From Thermodesulfovibrionales bacterium (GTDB taxonomy: Bacteria > Nitrospirota > Thermodesulfovibrionia > Thermodesulfovibrionales > Dissulfurispiraceae): a stretch of DNA of 64,000 nt. Under the pieces are notes generated by a model. That model made no database searches, had not been told where the DNA came from, and worked only from the letters and a program-made list of their open reading frames with translations. Below are positions 7,521-18,009 of the stretch, piece by piece. Position 1 is the first letter of the stretch, and every line of letters starts with the position of its first letter. Position numbers and translations under genes: made by a program. The DNA lies in contig JAGUWD010000009.1 of the NCBI GenBank assembly GCA_020062545.1, forward strand, positions 145,291 to 209,290, in the 5' to 3' direction.

Positions 7521-9958
7521 TTATTATTTGAGTTATTCTCCCTCTCCTTTTTCTTCTCTTCCTTTTCTTCTTCCTTCTCCTTCTTCTTTTCCAGCGCCTC
7601 CGATATCTCTTCAAATCTCTTCATCACAAGATAATTCACTGTGCCCTCCGGATATGTACCGTCTTCCAATAGTTCTCCAGATGGCATGCCCGTGAGTATC
7701 TCAAGCCCCTCCTCCATCTTCTCGATAGGATATATGGAAAACTTGCCTTCCTTTACAGCATCCACAACCTCCTGCCTCAGCATGAGATGTTTTACATTCC
7801 TCTTCGGGATTATCACTCCGTGTCCGTCAAGCCCTCTAAGCCTGCACAGATCGAAAAATCCCTCTATCTTCTCATTCACGCCACCTATGGGCTGGACATC
7901 CCCGTTCTGATCCATAGAGCCTGTGACAGCAATATCCTGCCTCAAAGGCACTCCGGAAATGCTGCTCAGCAGTGAATAGAGTTCAGCGCAGGTAGCACTG
8001 TCGCCTTCCACCATATCGTAAAGCTGTTCGAAGGTTATGGATGCAGAAAGGCTTATGGGCTTCTTTGTTGCGTATTTGCTGCCGAGATAGCTGGATATGA
8101 TCATAATCGCTTTTTCGTGGATCTTGCCGCTCATCTTTGTCTCACGCTCTATGTTTACGACTCCTGCCTTTCCAGTATATGTCCTTGCGGTTATCCTCGA
8201 AGGCTTTCCAAAGCTGTAATCTCCAAGATCGAGCACGGCAAGACCATTGACCTGACCGACCTTTTTACCGGCTGTCTCTACTATAAGCGTATCTTCCAGT
8301 ATCATTTCCCTGATGCGTTCTTCGATCCTGTTTACCCTGAAAATCTTTTCGTCAATGGCCTTTGACACATGCTCTGCCTTTACAAGATCGCTTCCTTCCT
8401 TTTTTGCCCAGTAGTGGGCCTCCCTGATGAGGTCTGCTATATAGCTGAATTTTGTAGAGAGCTTATCCTGATGCTCTGCAAGTCTTGATCCATACTCTAC
8501 GATCTTTGCAACGCCGCCCCTGTCAAAGGGGAGAAGGTTTTCTTCCTTCTGGCAGCTCGCAACAAAGAATGCGTATTTTTCTATATTCTCGGATGTCCTT
8601 GACATTCTGCTGTCAAAATCGGCCTTGACCTTGAACAACTCTTTATATTCTTCATCGAGATTATAGAGGAGATAATATATATACGGATTGCCGACAAGAA
8701 TGACCTTTACATCAAGGGGTATGGGCTGCGGCTTCAGTGCAGTAGTGCTCAAAAGCCTGTACTGCTCCCATACATCCTCTATTTTTATCTCCTTATTCTT
8801 TATCGATCTCTTTAATGCATCGTAAGAAAATATATTTCTTAAAAGATCTAATGCATTTATCACAATATAGCCGCCGTTTGCCCTGTGGAGGGAGCCTGCC
8901 TTTATCATGGAAAAATCTGTCAATGCCATTCCGTACTGAACTTTGTACTCTATCCTTCCAAAGAGATTCAGATAAGTAGGATTGCTCTCAAATACAACAG
9001 GTGCACCCTTGCACTCTGCATTATTGACAATAACATTTACGGTATATCTTACAAATGATGTCTCGGGCTTGGGCATTCTCATAAAAGGCAGTGGCGGAGC
9101 CTGCTCTTCAACGGTCTTAAAATCTTCTAAATGAGAAAGAATGTCTTCCTTTGCCGCCTCGAGATATGCGACTACTTTTTCGTATTCTTTATATTTCTCC
9201 TTCAATTCCTCTATGGAGTGGCCAACAGCAGCAAGGGCGATCTCCCTTTCAAGCCGTGCAAGCATCTCTTTTACGAGTTTCTCCGCTTCCCGTACTGCCC
9301 TCACTACATCATCCAGTTTTTCCTGAAGCATCTTGCCCATATCCTCGACCTTTCTCCTTGTCTTTTCATCGAGGGCAGCAAATTCTTCTTCTGTGAGTGG
9401 CTCTCCACTCTTCTTTATAGGAACGATGAGAAGCCCTGTTACAGCCTTTCTTATGGCAAAGCCTTTAGCCATGGCTTCTTCCTCGAGGCTGGTAAAAAGG
9501 GTCTTCTGCTTTTGCTGGAACTCATCGACTATCTTGCTTCTCTGTTTTTCGTACTCCTTTGATTCGAATGCCTTTGGGATCTCAACCCTCAATGCCTTGA
9601 TAAGGGCATCCATGTCCTTCTGGAAAACAACCCCCTTGCCAGGTTCAAGAGATACGGCCATCGGATTATCCGGGTCTTTAAAGTTGTAAATGTAGCACCA
9701 GTCATCGGGAATCTTTTCCTTAGACGCCCTTTCATTTAATAATGTCCTGATTGTCCTCATCTTGCCTGTGCCGCTTTCTCCAAGCACATATATGTTAAAC
9801 CCCTTGCTTATAAGGCCAAGGCCGAAATCCAGTGACCTCAATGCCCTTTCCTGTCCTATGGTCCCTTCGAATTTACCCATGTCGTCTGTTGTATTAAACC
9901 GAAAAGCATCCAAATCACAGCACTTATAAAGATCTTCGGGTTTTAGTTTCACTGCCAT
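7517..9958 (-). CDS. Lon-family ATP-dependent protease (AAA_32/LonB-like)
   Basis: This 813-residue protein is a non-classical Lon. It has an N-terminal Walker A (GESGTGKM, residues 60-67), a long coiled-coil insert (about 130-290) and the second half of the ATPase module with KAGSLHRANGGYIVINALDLL and VILVGNPYIYYLL. The C-terminal Lon protease domain carries the catalytic Ser in EGDSATCAELY and Lys in GGVNEKIEGF. It should degrade damaged or regulatory proteins in the cytoplasm. The C-terminus ends in a Lys/Glu-rich coil. It heads the lpxL-mla run and is preceded by a good Shine-Dalgarno sequence (GGAGGTAAG). Confidence 0.92.
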   Translation of the reverse strand: MAVKLKPEDLYKCCDLDAFRFNTTDDMGKFEGTIGQERALRSLDFGLGLISKGFNIYVLGESGTGKMRTIRTLLNERASKEKIPDDWCYIYNFKDPDNPMAVSLEPGKGVVFQKDMDALIKALRVEIPKAFESKEYEKQRSKIVDEFQQKQKTLFTSLEEEAMAKGFAIRKAVTGLLIVPIKKSGEPLTEEEFAALDEKTRRKVEDMGKMLQEKLDDVVRAVREAEKLVKEMLARLEREIALAAVGHSIEELKEKYKEYEKVVAYLEAAKEDILSHLEDFKTVEEQAPPLPFMRMPKPETSFVRYTVNVIVNNAECKGAPVVFESNPTYLNLFGRIEYKVQYGMALTDFSMIKAGSLHRANGGYIVINALDLLRNIFSYDALKRSIKNKEIKIEDVWEQYRLLSTTALKPQPIPLDVKVILVGNPYIYYLLYNLDEEYKELFKVKADFDSRMSRTSENIEKYAFFVASCQKEENLLPFDRGGVAKIVEYGSRLAEHQDKLSTKFSYIADLIREAHYWAKKEGSDLVKAEHVSKAIDEKIFRVNRIEERIREMILEDTLIVETAGKKVGQVNGLAVLDLGDYSFGKPSRITARTYTGKAGVVNIERETKMSGKIHEKAIMIISSYLGSKYATKKPISLSASITFEQLYDMVEGDSATCAELYSLLSSISGVPLRQDIAVTGSMDQNGDVQPIGGVNEKIEGFFDLCRLRGLDGHGVIIPKRNVKHLMLRQEVVDAVKEGKFSIYPIEKMEEGLEILTGMPSGELLEDGTYPEGTVNYLVMKRFEEISEALEKKKEKEEEKEEKKKERENNSNNK

Positions 9959-9982
9959 GTCTTACCTCCTTTTAATTAGTTC

Positions 9983-10039
9983 ATAGCTGATGGCTCATGG
10001 TTCATAGTTTTTTACTATGAGCTATCAGCCACCAGCTAT
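9983..10039. repeat. Word-repeat hairpin between xerD and the Lon gene
   Basis: ATAGCTGATGGCT (9983-9995) pairs with AGCCACCAGCTAT (10027-10039) with one mismatch, and CATAGT/ACTATG inside extends the hairpin. It is built from the same 'GCTGATGGCTCATGG' style words seen elsewhere. It overlaps the last codon of xerD and may act as a partial terminator. Confidence 0.5.
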
Positions 10040-10998
10040 TTAGCCCTCGGATGGTGTTCGAGATAAACCTTCCTTATCCTGTCCACTGTCACCTTTGTAT
10101 AAATCTGCGTGGTCGATATGTCAGCATGCCCCAGCATCTTCTGTACAGACCTCAGATCAGCTCCTCCCTCCAGAAGATGGGTTGCAAATGAATGCCTTAT
10201 GACATGCGGTGTAAGCTCAAGGCCAACCATATCGCCGAATTTCTTCAGCGCCTGCCAGAACCTTTGCCTTGTCATGGGCATTCCCCTGTTTGTTAAAAAA
10301 AGATAAGGTGACTGCCTGTTCTTAAGCAAATCCGGTCTTAATTCCTGCGTATATTTCTTTATTTTTTCCATGGCTCGGTGATTCATTGGAACAACCCTTT
10401 CCTTTGATCCCTTGCCTGTAACCCTCAGAAATCCTCCCTCAAAATTCAAATCATTAACCTTGATCGATATTATTTCGCTTACCCTCAACCCGGATGAATA
10501 CATCAACTCAAGCATTGCAGAGTCTCTGACAAATAAAGGCTGGAGGCTGAAGGCTGAAGGCTCATGGTCTAAATTCAGTAATTTTTTAATGTCATCCATA
10601 CCGAGGGCCTTTGGCAGTCTTTCCCATTGCATGGGCAATCTAAGGGTTTCTGTCGGGTCTTCCGAGATAATCTTTTCTGTTACCAGAAACTTAGAGAAAC
10701 TCTTTATCGAAGAGACAAACCTGCATACACTTGAAGTGGAGTGCCCGTCATCCTTAAGCTTGCCCATATAGTTTACGATATCCTCTCTCGTAAATGCAGA
10801 AGTTGAAACGTTAAGGGGTTGAGAGGTTGCAAGATAATTAAAAAATCCCTTTAAATCCATATAATAGGACTCCACTGTGTTCTTAGACAACCCTCTTTCA
10901 ACAGTAATGTATGAGAGGAATCTGTTCAGTAACGAAATAATCTCTGCATTCAAGGGTTGTATATCAGGGTCTCCTTTTTTATTCTTTGCATGCCTCAT
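10036..10998 (-). CDS. xerD: XerD-like tyrosine recombinase
   Basis: The N-terminal SAM-like DNA-binding domain (about residues 22-125) precedes a catalytic domain with all active residues visible: Arg in SSGLRVSEI, Lys in GKGSKERVVP, HxxR in HVIRHSFATHLL, His in LGHADISTTQ, and the Tyr nucleophile in IYTKV. At 320 residues it is slightly longer than XerC/D, partly because of an in-frame word repeat (SAFSLQPLFV) before the first catalytic motif. Chromosome-dimer resolution at dif with a partner Xer is the expected role. The start overlaps the upstream nuclease gene by 20 bp. Confidence 0.9.
   Translation of the reverse strand: MRHAKNKKGDPDIQPLNAEIISLLNRFLSYITVERGLSKNTVESYYMDLKGFFNYLATSQPLNVSTSAFTREDIVNYMGKLKDDGHSTSSVCRFVSSIKSFSKFLVTEKIISEDPTETLRLPMQWERLPKALGMDDIKKLLNLDHEPSAFSLQPLFVRDSAMLELMYSSGLRVSEIISIKVNDLNFEGGFLRVTGKGSKERVVPMNHRAMEKIKKYTQELRPDLLKNRQSPYLFLTNRGMPMTRQRFWQALKKFGDMVGLELTPHVIRHSFATHLLEGGADLRSVQKMLGHADISTTQIYTKVTVDRIRKVYLEHHPRAK
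10536..10567. repeat. Period-7 word repeat inside xerD
   Basis: GGCTGGA/GGCTGAA/GGCTGAA/GGCTCAT words, each 7 bp, lie in frame within xerD and encode about ten residues of low complexity. Confidence 0.75.
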
Positions 10999-11794
10999 AA
11001 CTCTTAACTCTTACCCCATTACCATTTGTTATATACTCCTCAATCCCTGTAGATATCTTCAATTTCTGATACAGGATGTCAGCAAGCTCCAATAAATTCA
11101 TAGTATCTTCCCTGTTGTACATCAACAGCAATTCCCTTGCCTCTGAACTACCCCTCTTTGCCTGCTCCCATAGCTTTACAGCAGCATAGCCATCCATTCC
11201 CTTAACAGAATCGTCCCTTTCTATACCGAAGATCGTTTCCAGTTTCTTCAAACCGCCATTAATCTCAAGCCTTCTGGCTGCAAAACAGAGGTCAAAGTGC
11301 GGGATATCGAATCTGGCACCGGGGAAAGACCTCAAAAGAAATGGTACGTCAAACACCGCACCGTAGAATGTTATAAGGCATTTATATCCTGACAGTGCCC
11401 GGTTGAGGTTCTCTGTTGTGAGATTCTCTCCCCTCACAAGGCATCTCCAGTCATGGCCGTCATAAAGGCCTACAACCGTAACATATCCTCCCTGACCGGG
11501 CTGAAAGCCGTTGGTTTCGATATCGAGGCAGACAGCGCCGTCCTTAAACACATCAAACAGCCTCCAGTGCTCCCTCCTCTTCATTATCCTTGCAAAGTAC
11601 TCTGCATTGCCAATTCCAAGCTCCATGGAAGACTGCATCAACTGGTTATCATAAATACTCTTCCTCTCAGGGCTTATCCCGTCTATTTCCCTGCAATTGC
11701 AGAAATCATCCCATGTAATGATTCCCTTTCTCCAGATGTGGCGCTCGAGTTTTTCGCCTATGCCGTTAAGCAATGAAAATGTATGCCGTATCAC
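10979..11794 (-). CDS. RNase H-fold 3'-5' exonuclease family protein
   Basis: This 271-residue protein has DEDD-type motifs: CLDIETNG (Asp and Glu), FDVPFL (second Asp) and YNREDTMNLL (Glu-Asp). This matches the predicted 3'-5' exonuclease family related to YprB. An N-terminal segment with HIWRKGIITWDDF is typical of these proteins. I prefer the GTG start at 11794 because GGAGAGGAG lies 5 nt upstream. An ATG at 11845 would add 17 residues with no ribosome-binding site. The substrate is unknown; the family is thought to act in DNA or RNA processing. Confidence 0.78.
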   Translation of the reverse strand: MIRHTFSLLNGIGEKLERHIWRKGIITWDDFCNCREIDGISPERKSIYDNQLMQSSMELGIGNAEYFARIMKRREHWRLFDVFKDGAVCLDIETNGFQPGQGGYVTVVGLYDGHDWRCLVRGENLTTENLNRALSGYKCLITFYGAVFDVPFLLRSFPGARFDIPHFDLCFAARRLEINGGLKKLETIFGIERDDSVKGMDGYAAVKLWEQAKRGSSEARELLLMYNREDTMNLLELADILYQKLKISTGIEEYITNGNGVRVKSYEACKE

Positions 11795-11828
11795 AAAATC
11801 TCCTCTCCAAGTACTTTTATTTTGTTTT

Positions 11829-11857
11829 ATTATAACCTTTATCAATAATCACTACAA
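11829..11857 (-). promoter_or_regulatory. Predicted promoter of the nuclease-xerD unit
   Basis: TATAAT on the minus strand (11829-11834) with a weak TTGTAG 17 bp upstream, about 35 bp before the preferred GTG start. The -10 is a perfect match and the -35 is poor. Confidence 0.45.
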
Positions 11858-11913
11858 CATACAATGGCGTGCCGGAAATAGTCATTAGGAAATAACAATG
11901 GAAGTCTGTATCG

Positions 11914-11955
11914 AAACAAAATAAGGGCATGCAATTGCATGCCCTTATTTTGTTT
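11914..11955. terminator. Perfect 42-bp palindrome, bidirectional terminator
   Basis: Two 21-bp arms are exact reverse complements with no loop bases beyond the central AATT. GGGCATGC is flanked by an A-rich tract on one side and a T-rich tract on the other, so it reads as a rho-independent terminator on both strands. It sits 13 bp after the secreted-protein stop and before the nuclease promoter. Confidence 0.85.
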
Positions 11956-11968
11956 GAAGGTATATATG

Positions 11969-12616
11969 CTACTCTATAGACACATTCACACCAGGCAAAC
12001 CAGGTGTTATATATTCTGCTGGCGGTCCTGCTTCATACTTCAATACACCGTCAACATCAAAAGACACACTCATTGTTTTTGGAACGCTGCCTGGTCCAAC
12101 TACAAACGATATATTCCCTGTCAGTACAAGTTCGGCACCGCCTGCCGCGTAACATATTGGTGTAGCCGGGCAAGCAGGATATCCAACAGTCGAAAAGTTT
12201 ATAACAGTAGTAACAGTTGAAGCAGCAGCATAACTCCCTGCGTTGGCAGTTGCCAGAGTATGCCCACCAAGCGACTGCGTGTTGTCTGTACAGTTTGTCC
12301 CGCCATTATCACACGCCTTGATTCCGAACTGATTACTTACTGTTATTCTTCCCTGAGTATATGTCCCATCAGGCAAGACCACATTTGACACCATATTCCC
12401 TATAGCAGTATTAGCAGAAGTAGCAGAGGCTATGTTAAATGTTGTTGGAGTATTTGTCACTGTTATCCACTGTCCTGTAGTACTATTATATACTTCAACT
12501 TCTTCTACTGTAACATTATAGACCATATTAGCATTATAGTTAATTCCAACTTCTGCTGCGATAGATATGTTTGCGAACAAAAATATCGATATTATTAATA
12601 GAGCAAATTTTCTCAT
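11969..12616 (-). CDS. Secreted beta-rich hypothetical protein beside the inverse autotransporter
   Basis: Not recognised as a named family. The 215-residue product has a clear signal peptide (MRKFALLIISIFLFANISIA) and a mature part rich in Thr, Asn, Ala and Val with predicted strands. Two cysteine pairs are visible (CDNGGTNC and CPATPIC). Its ATG is 1 bp from the stop of the upstream barrel gene, so the two are almost certainly co-transcribed. The composition resembles extracellular adhesin or passenger domains. It could be a separately exported surface partner of the barrel, which is inference. Confidence 0.75.
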   Translation of the reverse strand: MRKFALLIISIFLFANISIAAEVGINYNANMVYNVTVEEVEVYNSTTGQWITVTNTPTTFNIASATSANTAIGNMVSNVVLPDGTYTQGRITVSNQFGIKACDNGGTNCTDNTQSLGGHTLATANAGSYAAASTVTTVINFSTVGYPACPATPICYAAGGAELVLTGNISFVVGPGSVPKTMSVSFDVDGVLKYEAGPPAEYITPGLPGVNVSIE

Positions 12617-12617
12617 A

Positions 12618-13541
12618 CTAATTCCCCCTCTTTATCTTTACTGTAAATCCGCCTGCTGCCTTAGCGTATTGTTCAACTACTATATCCTTTACCCTTTCAA
12701 CAGGCTGCAAGAGTTTCTTTTTTAAGTCTATATCCTTGCCGTCCTTTGTCCTCTTAACCCTTTGCGGGACATCGAGTCCGACTGTAAGCTGTGCATAATA
12801 TCTTTCTGCCTTATTCTCATCCTTCATTGCCTTCAATTCTATTCCTGTGTATTGAGTTATGGGATATGTAACCCTTACTTGATAGGTCTTTAAATCATCT
12901 GTGTATTTTGCATCAAAATTCTGATAGCCCAAAAATATCTTTAAGTCCTCAAGCGACTTCACAGGGATAACAGAGCCGCCCACTTCAAAATCATATCCGT
13001 TCATTACCCTCTGGAAAATTCCTGTTGCTACCTGTTTTTCATGAGAGTCTCCGAAATATGTATTAACCCTTGCTTCATATCTCTTGCCCAGTGCCTCGAA
13101 CCCAAAACCATACCTTCTGTGGTCGTAGTATGTTGTGTAGTCATAAAATGCATTAGCACCGAGCATAAGCCAATCAACCACTATGTTTCTATAACCTATT
13201 CCAAGATTATATGTCTGTTTTCCACTCCTCGTCCTTGCATTAAGTTGTGTAAAAATTGCGTCTTTTTCTGTCATATACAGCGGCTGGACTGTTTCTAATT
13301 CATATGTTGGTTTGTAGTCATCTTGAATCTCGAATTTAAGGTTAATCCTTTTCAGCCAATCAGGTGCGTCATCCGGTTTTTTAAGGCTATTAATAATTGC
13401 ATTCACTCCTTTTGCAACACTGCCTGAAGGCTTGTTTTCTGTGCCGCTGCCCGAATCCTTTGCAGTTACATCACCTGCAACCAGACTGCACGGCATTATT
13501 AACAACAATGCACATAAAACGAATCCAACAAGCTTTTTCAT
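12618..13541 (-). CDS. Stand-alone inverse-autotransporter beta-barrel
   Basis: After a signal peptide (about residues 1-23) and a short linker, the protein shows the intimin/invasin barrel pattern (IAT_beta, PF11924). QPLYMTEKDAIFTQLNART is followed by YNLGIGYR, LGANAFYDY, YGFGFEALGKRYEARVNTYF and alternating strands to the end. In classical inverse autotransporters the barrel is followed by a long Ig-like passenger. Here the protein is only 307 residues and stops soon after the barrel. The helical linker and short basic tail (GGFTVKIKRGN) leave no passenger. A strong ribosome-binding site (GGAGGGGG) supports the start. Confidence 0.82.
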   Translation of the reverse strand: MKKLVGFVLCALLLIMPCSLVAGDVTAKDSGSGTENKPSGSVAKGVNAIINSLKKPDDAPDWLKRINLKFEIQDDYKPTYELETVQPLYMTEKDAIFTQLNARTRSGKQTYNLGIGYRNIVVDWLMLGANAFYDYTTYYDHRRYGFGFEALGKRYEARVNTYFGDSHEKQVATGIFQRVMNGYDFEVGGSVIPVKSLEDLKIFLGYQNFDAKYTDDLKTYQVRVTYPITQYTGIELKAMKDENKAERYYAQLTVGLDVPQRVKRTKDGKDIDLKKKLLQPVERVKDIVVEQYAKAAGGFTVKIKRGN

Positions 13542-13644
13542 AATCTTCCCCCTCCTTTGATAAGTTTTTTAAAAAGTTTATACAGAAAATACCATCCAGT
13601 CAAGTTTTTTTATCTTCAAATGTCCTTATGTTAAACTATTTTTC

Positions 13645-14412
13645 ATGAGAAACATAAAACTGACGATTCAGTACGACGGCACAAATTACAATGGCTGGCA
13701 GATACAGCCCAATGGTATCACCATACAGGAAATACTGCAGAAAAACATTAAAAAGATAACTGGTGAAGACGCAAAACTCATTGGTGCAGGAAGAACAGAT
13801 GCAGGAGTGCATGCCATAGGGCAGGTGGCATCGTTTAAAACATCGTCAGGGCTTTCGTCGGATGTTATCAAAAGGGCATTGAACGCCAATCTACCCGATG
13901 ACATAAGGATATTGAATGCGTGCGATGCGGAACTCGATTTTCATCCCAGATACGATGCAAAAAGCAAGATCTATGTTTATGTTATTTCCAATTTCACTGT
14001 CATCTCTCCATTTTTATACAGATACGCATGGAAAGTTCCGCACAAATTGCATTTTGAAGATATGTGTAATGCCATAGAGTTTATAAGGGGCAGGCATGAT
14101 TTCTCTGCATTCAGGGCAAGCGGCTGCAGCGCAAAAAATCCTGTGAGGACTGTCTTCAATATCTCGATAGAGAAATCAGACACCATCCACTTTATGGACA
14201 TACCTTTTGCAGGCAACTTTTTAAAGGTAAGATTGGAAGCCGATGCCTTTTTAAGGCACATGGTGAGGAATATTGTTGGAACCATCGTCGAGATCGGAAA
14301 GGGAAAGACAAAATCCGAAGAGATAAGAGAGATTATTAATTCTAAAGACAGAAGGCTTGCCGGGCCGACAGCTCCAGCAAGGGGATTATTCCTCGAAGAG
14401 ATAAACTATTAG
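13645..14412 (+). CDS. truA: tRNA pseudouridine(38-40) synthase
   Basis: TruA isomerises uridines 38-40 of the tRNA anticodon arm. The 255-residue protein has the start IKLTIQYDGTNYNGWQIQPN and the catalytic Asp in GAGRTDAGVHAIGQ. It also has the conserved FLRHMVRNIVGTIVEIGKGK and the C-terminal APARGLFLEEI. Length and motifs are standard. It is a single plus-strand gene facing the dksA-like gene, their stops 3 bp apart. No Shine-Dalgarno sequence is visible; a TAAACT box lies 7 nt before the ATG, so it may be leaderless. Confidence 0.96.
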   Translation: MRNIKLTIQYDGTNYNGWQIQPNGITIQEILQKNIKKITGEDAKLIGAGRTDAGVHAIGQVASFKTSSGLSSDVIKRALNANLPDDIRILNACDAELDFHPRYDAKSKIYVYVISNFTVISPFLYRYAWKVPHKLHFEDMCNAIEFIRGRHDFSAFRASGCSAKNPVRTVFNISIEKSDTIHFMDIPFAGNFLKVRLEADAFLRHMVRNIVGTIVEIGKGKTKSEEIREIINSKDRRLAGPTAPARGLFLEEINY

Positions 14413-14415
14413 TCT

Positions 14416-14985
14416 TTATACTTCTTCTCTTTCTATCTTCTCCATCAATTCTTTTTTTTCCTGACAGTCCCTGCAGTAGATGGCAAAAGGCATAATCTTC
14501 AAACGTTCCTCGCTTATCTCATCACCGCATTCCTCACATATTCCGTATGTATTGTCTGCAAGTTTTCTCAGGGCAGTGTCTATCTTAATGAGCGTTTCCC
14601 TGTGTGTACTCAACTGCTTGAGGCTTATGTCTTCAGAAAGATCGACAACAGAGAGGTCTCCGTCATCCATGACAGTCTCAACAAGTTGTTTCTTTTCGCC
14701 CGACTTGAATTTCTGGATCTCAGACTTGGCTTCTCTAACAATATCCTCTCTTTTCTGTATAAGTAGTTTCCTGAGCCTTTCTTTTCTTGCCTTTTCATCT
14801 TCAACAACAGGTATCTCCTTTAGTTTAGCCCCTGTTTCCGGCTTTGGCTGTATTTTCTTCTGTTTTGGCTGTTTGGGCATTCCTTTCTTCTCCGTCTTTG
14901 CTTTTAATTTCGGCTTCGCTTTCGGCTGCATCTTTACCTTTGTCTTTGCCTTCGATTCTTCTTTCTTCGACACTTTCTTTGGCAT
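14416..14985 (-). CDS. DksA/TraR-type zinc-finger protein with lysine-rich N-terminus
   Basis: The last 110 residues form a DksA/TraR module: a coiled-coil (about 80-145) and a four-Cys zinc finger, CEEC then CRDCQ (about 155-180). The first 70 residues are Lys/Pro/Gln-rich low complexity (KAKTKVKMQPKAKPKLKAK), unlike DksA. DksA proteins bind the RNA polymerase secondary channel and tune rRNA and stress transcription. Being last in the translation-factor operon fits a link to growth control. The ATG overlaps the stop of the upstream 44-residue gene (TAATG). Confidence 0.85.
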   Translation of the reverse strand: MPKKVSKKEESKAKTKVKMQPKAKPKLKAKTEKKGMPKQPKQKKIQPKPETGAKLKEIPVVEDEKARKERLRKLLIQKREDIVREAKSEIQKFKSGEKKQLVETVMDDGDLSVVDLSEDISLKQLSTHRETLIKIDTALRKLADNTYGICEECGDEISEERLKIMPFAIYCRDCQEKKELMEKIEREEV

Positions 14986-15119
14986 TATTCCTCCTCTACT
15001 GCTTCCTTAAAGACCTCAATAATGCTTCTGACCTTAATGCCTGCCTGCTCGAGTGCCTTCTGAATATCCATAAGTTTCGCATCGGTTACTTTCACGATAT
15101 AATTGCTGTTTGTAGCCAT
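14985..15119 (-). CDS. 44-residue protein between frr and dksA-like gene
   Basis: A short gene filling the gap between frr and the dksA-like gene. It starts at an ATG at 15119, 7 nt after GGAGG, and ends in a TAA overlapping the next ATG. The product begins MATNSNYIVKVTDAKLMDIQ and continues as one amphipathic helix with a Glu-rich end. Start signal, coupling and codon use support a real gene. I do not recognise a family. Its position suggests a role linked to ribosome or RNA polymerase control, which is only inference. Confidence 0.72.
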   Translation of the reverse strand: MATNSNYIVKVTDAKLMDIQKALEQAGIKVRSIIEVFKEAVEEE

Positions 15120-15123
15120 ATGT

Positions 15124-15678
15124 TTACACCTCCATTATCTCTTTTTCCTTGTGCTGAAGGACTTCTTCGACCTTTGCTATATACGAGTCGGTAATCTTCT
15201 GGATTTCATCCTGAAGCCTTTTAACATCGTCCTCGCTAAGATGCTGCTCCTTTTCTGATTTTTTAATCTCGTCATTTATGTCCCTTCTTATATTCCTGAC
15301 GGCAACCCGTGCTTCCTCTGCCCTCTTTTTTGCAACCTTTACCAGTTCCTTCCTCCTTTCCTCTGTAAGGGGAGGTATATTAAGCCTTATGACCTTTCCA
15401 TCATTGGTAGGAGTCAGCCCAAGGCCGGATTTAAGAATGGCCTTTTCTATCTCCGGAATGAGTTTTTGCTCCCAGGGCTGGATAGTTATCTGCCTGGGAT
15501 CAGGCACGCCGAGTGTTGCGACCTGATTAAGGGGTGTGGATGTCCCGTAATAATCCACTGCTATTCCATCCAGTAGCGAAAGGGATGCCCTTCCTGTCCT
15601 TATGGCGGCAAAGTCCTTTTTCAATGCATCTACGGCTCCGTTCATCCTGTCTGTAGCCTTTTTCTTGAACTCTTGCAT
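15124..15678 (-). CDS. frr: Ribosome recycling factor
   Basis: With EF-G, RRF splits ribosomes after termination. The 184-residue protein is standard length. It shows [15 protein letters not shown], the beta-domain [20 protein letters not shown], and the C-terminal helices with [21 protein letters not shown] sequence (here [20 protein letters not shown]). It lies about 57 bp after pyrH in the rpsB-tsf-pyrH-frr order common in bacteria. Confidence 0.97.
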   Translation of the reverse strand: MQEFKKKATDRMNGAVDALKKDFAAIRTGRASLSLLDGIAVDYYGTSTPLNQVATLGVPDPRQITIQPWEQKLIPEIEKAILKSGLGLTPTNDGKVIRLNIPPLTEERRKELVKVAKKRAEEARVAVRNIRRDINDEIKKSEKEQHLSEDDVKRLQDEIQKITDSYIAKVEEVLQHKEKEIMEV

Positions 15679-15735
15679 TTTCTCACCCCGCCAGAGATAA
15701 ATTTAAAAAGCAAAATTATGGAATTCCTTAAATTT

Positions 15736-17136
<1,401 letters not shown>

Positions 17137-17140
<4 letters not shown>

Positions 17141-17895
17141 TCTGCCATCTCCTCCTGCATGATTTTTTCTTCTATCGCTCCCTTTTCGGTTTCCTCTTCT
17201 GCGGTTTTGGCGAGCACTCCCTTGCCTTCAAGGACTGCATCGGCTATCTTGGATGCAAGAAGCTTAATAGCCCTTATTGCATCATCATTGCCCGGGATAA
17301 CATAGTCTGCATCGTCCGGGTCGCAATTGGTATCCACAACAGCCACCACAGGTATGGAAAGCCTTTTGGCCTCTGCAACGGCAATCTTTTCTTTCTTGGG
17401 GTCTATGATAAAAATTGCCCCGGGCAGATTTGTCATATCCTTTATTCCTGCCAGATTCTTCTCCAGTTTAATCCTTTCCTTCTCAAGTTGTGCCACTTCC
17501 TTTTTTGTAAGGACATTGTATGTACCGTCTTCCTTCATTGCTTCGATCTTTTTGAGCCTCTCTATGCTCCGCCTTACTGTTGAGAAGTTTGTGAGCATAC
17601 CGCCGAGCCACCTGTTATTCACATAAAATGCACCTGCCCTCTGGGCCTCCTCTGCTACGGAGTCCTGTGCCTGCTTCTTTGTACCGACGAAGAGTACGGG
17701 TGCGCCTGTGGACGCCATGTTCCTGACAAAGTTGTACGCTTCCTCCACTCCTTTTAATGTCTTTTGGAGATCGACAATGTGAATGCCGTTCCTCTCTCCG
17801 AAGATGAACTTTTTCATCTTCGGGTTCCATCTCTTTACCTGATGCCCGAAATGGACACCAGACTCCAGCAACTCCTTCATAGTTACAACAGCCAT
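17137..17895 (-). CDS. rpsB: 30S ribosomal protein S2
   Basis: The 252-residue protein has the S2 hallmarks: [22 protein letters not shown] near the N-terminus, the [15 protein letters not shown] strand, [25 protein letters not shown] and [24 protein letters not shown]. It binds the 30S head-body junction late in assembly. It heads the translation-factor operon, with GGAGGAAG ahead of the ATG. Confidence 0.98.
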
Positions 17896-18009
17896 ACTTC
17901 CTCCTCATGGTTTTTTCCTCCGCCCGGTTCTTTTAAACCCATAACAACAGCAATGCTGCGGTTATAGGACCATTAGAGAACCTTTTCAGGCGTGTGTTTT
18001 TAGCTGATA

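Noticed and set aside
17896..18009. S2-type autoregulatory leader before rpsB
   Set aside because: Only weak helices can be drawn in the leader, with no recognisable match to the known rpsB leader motif.
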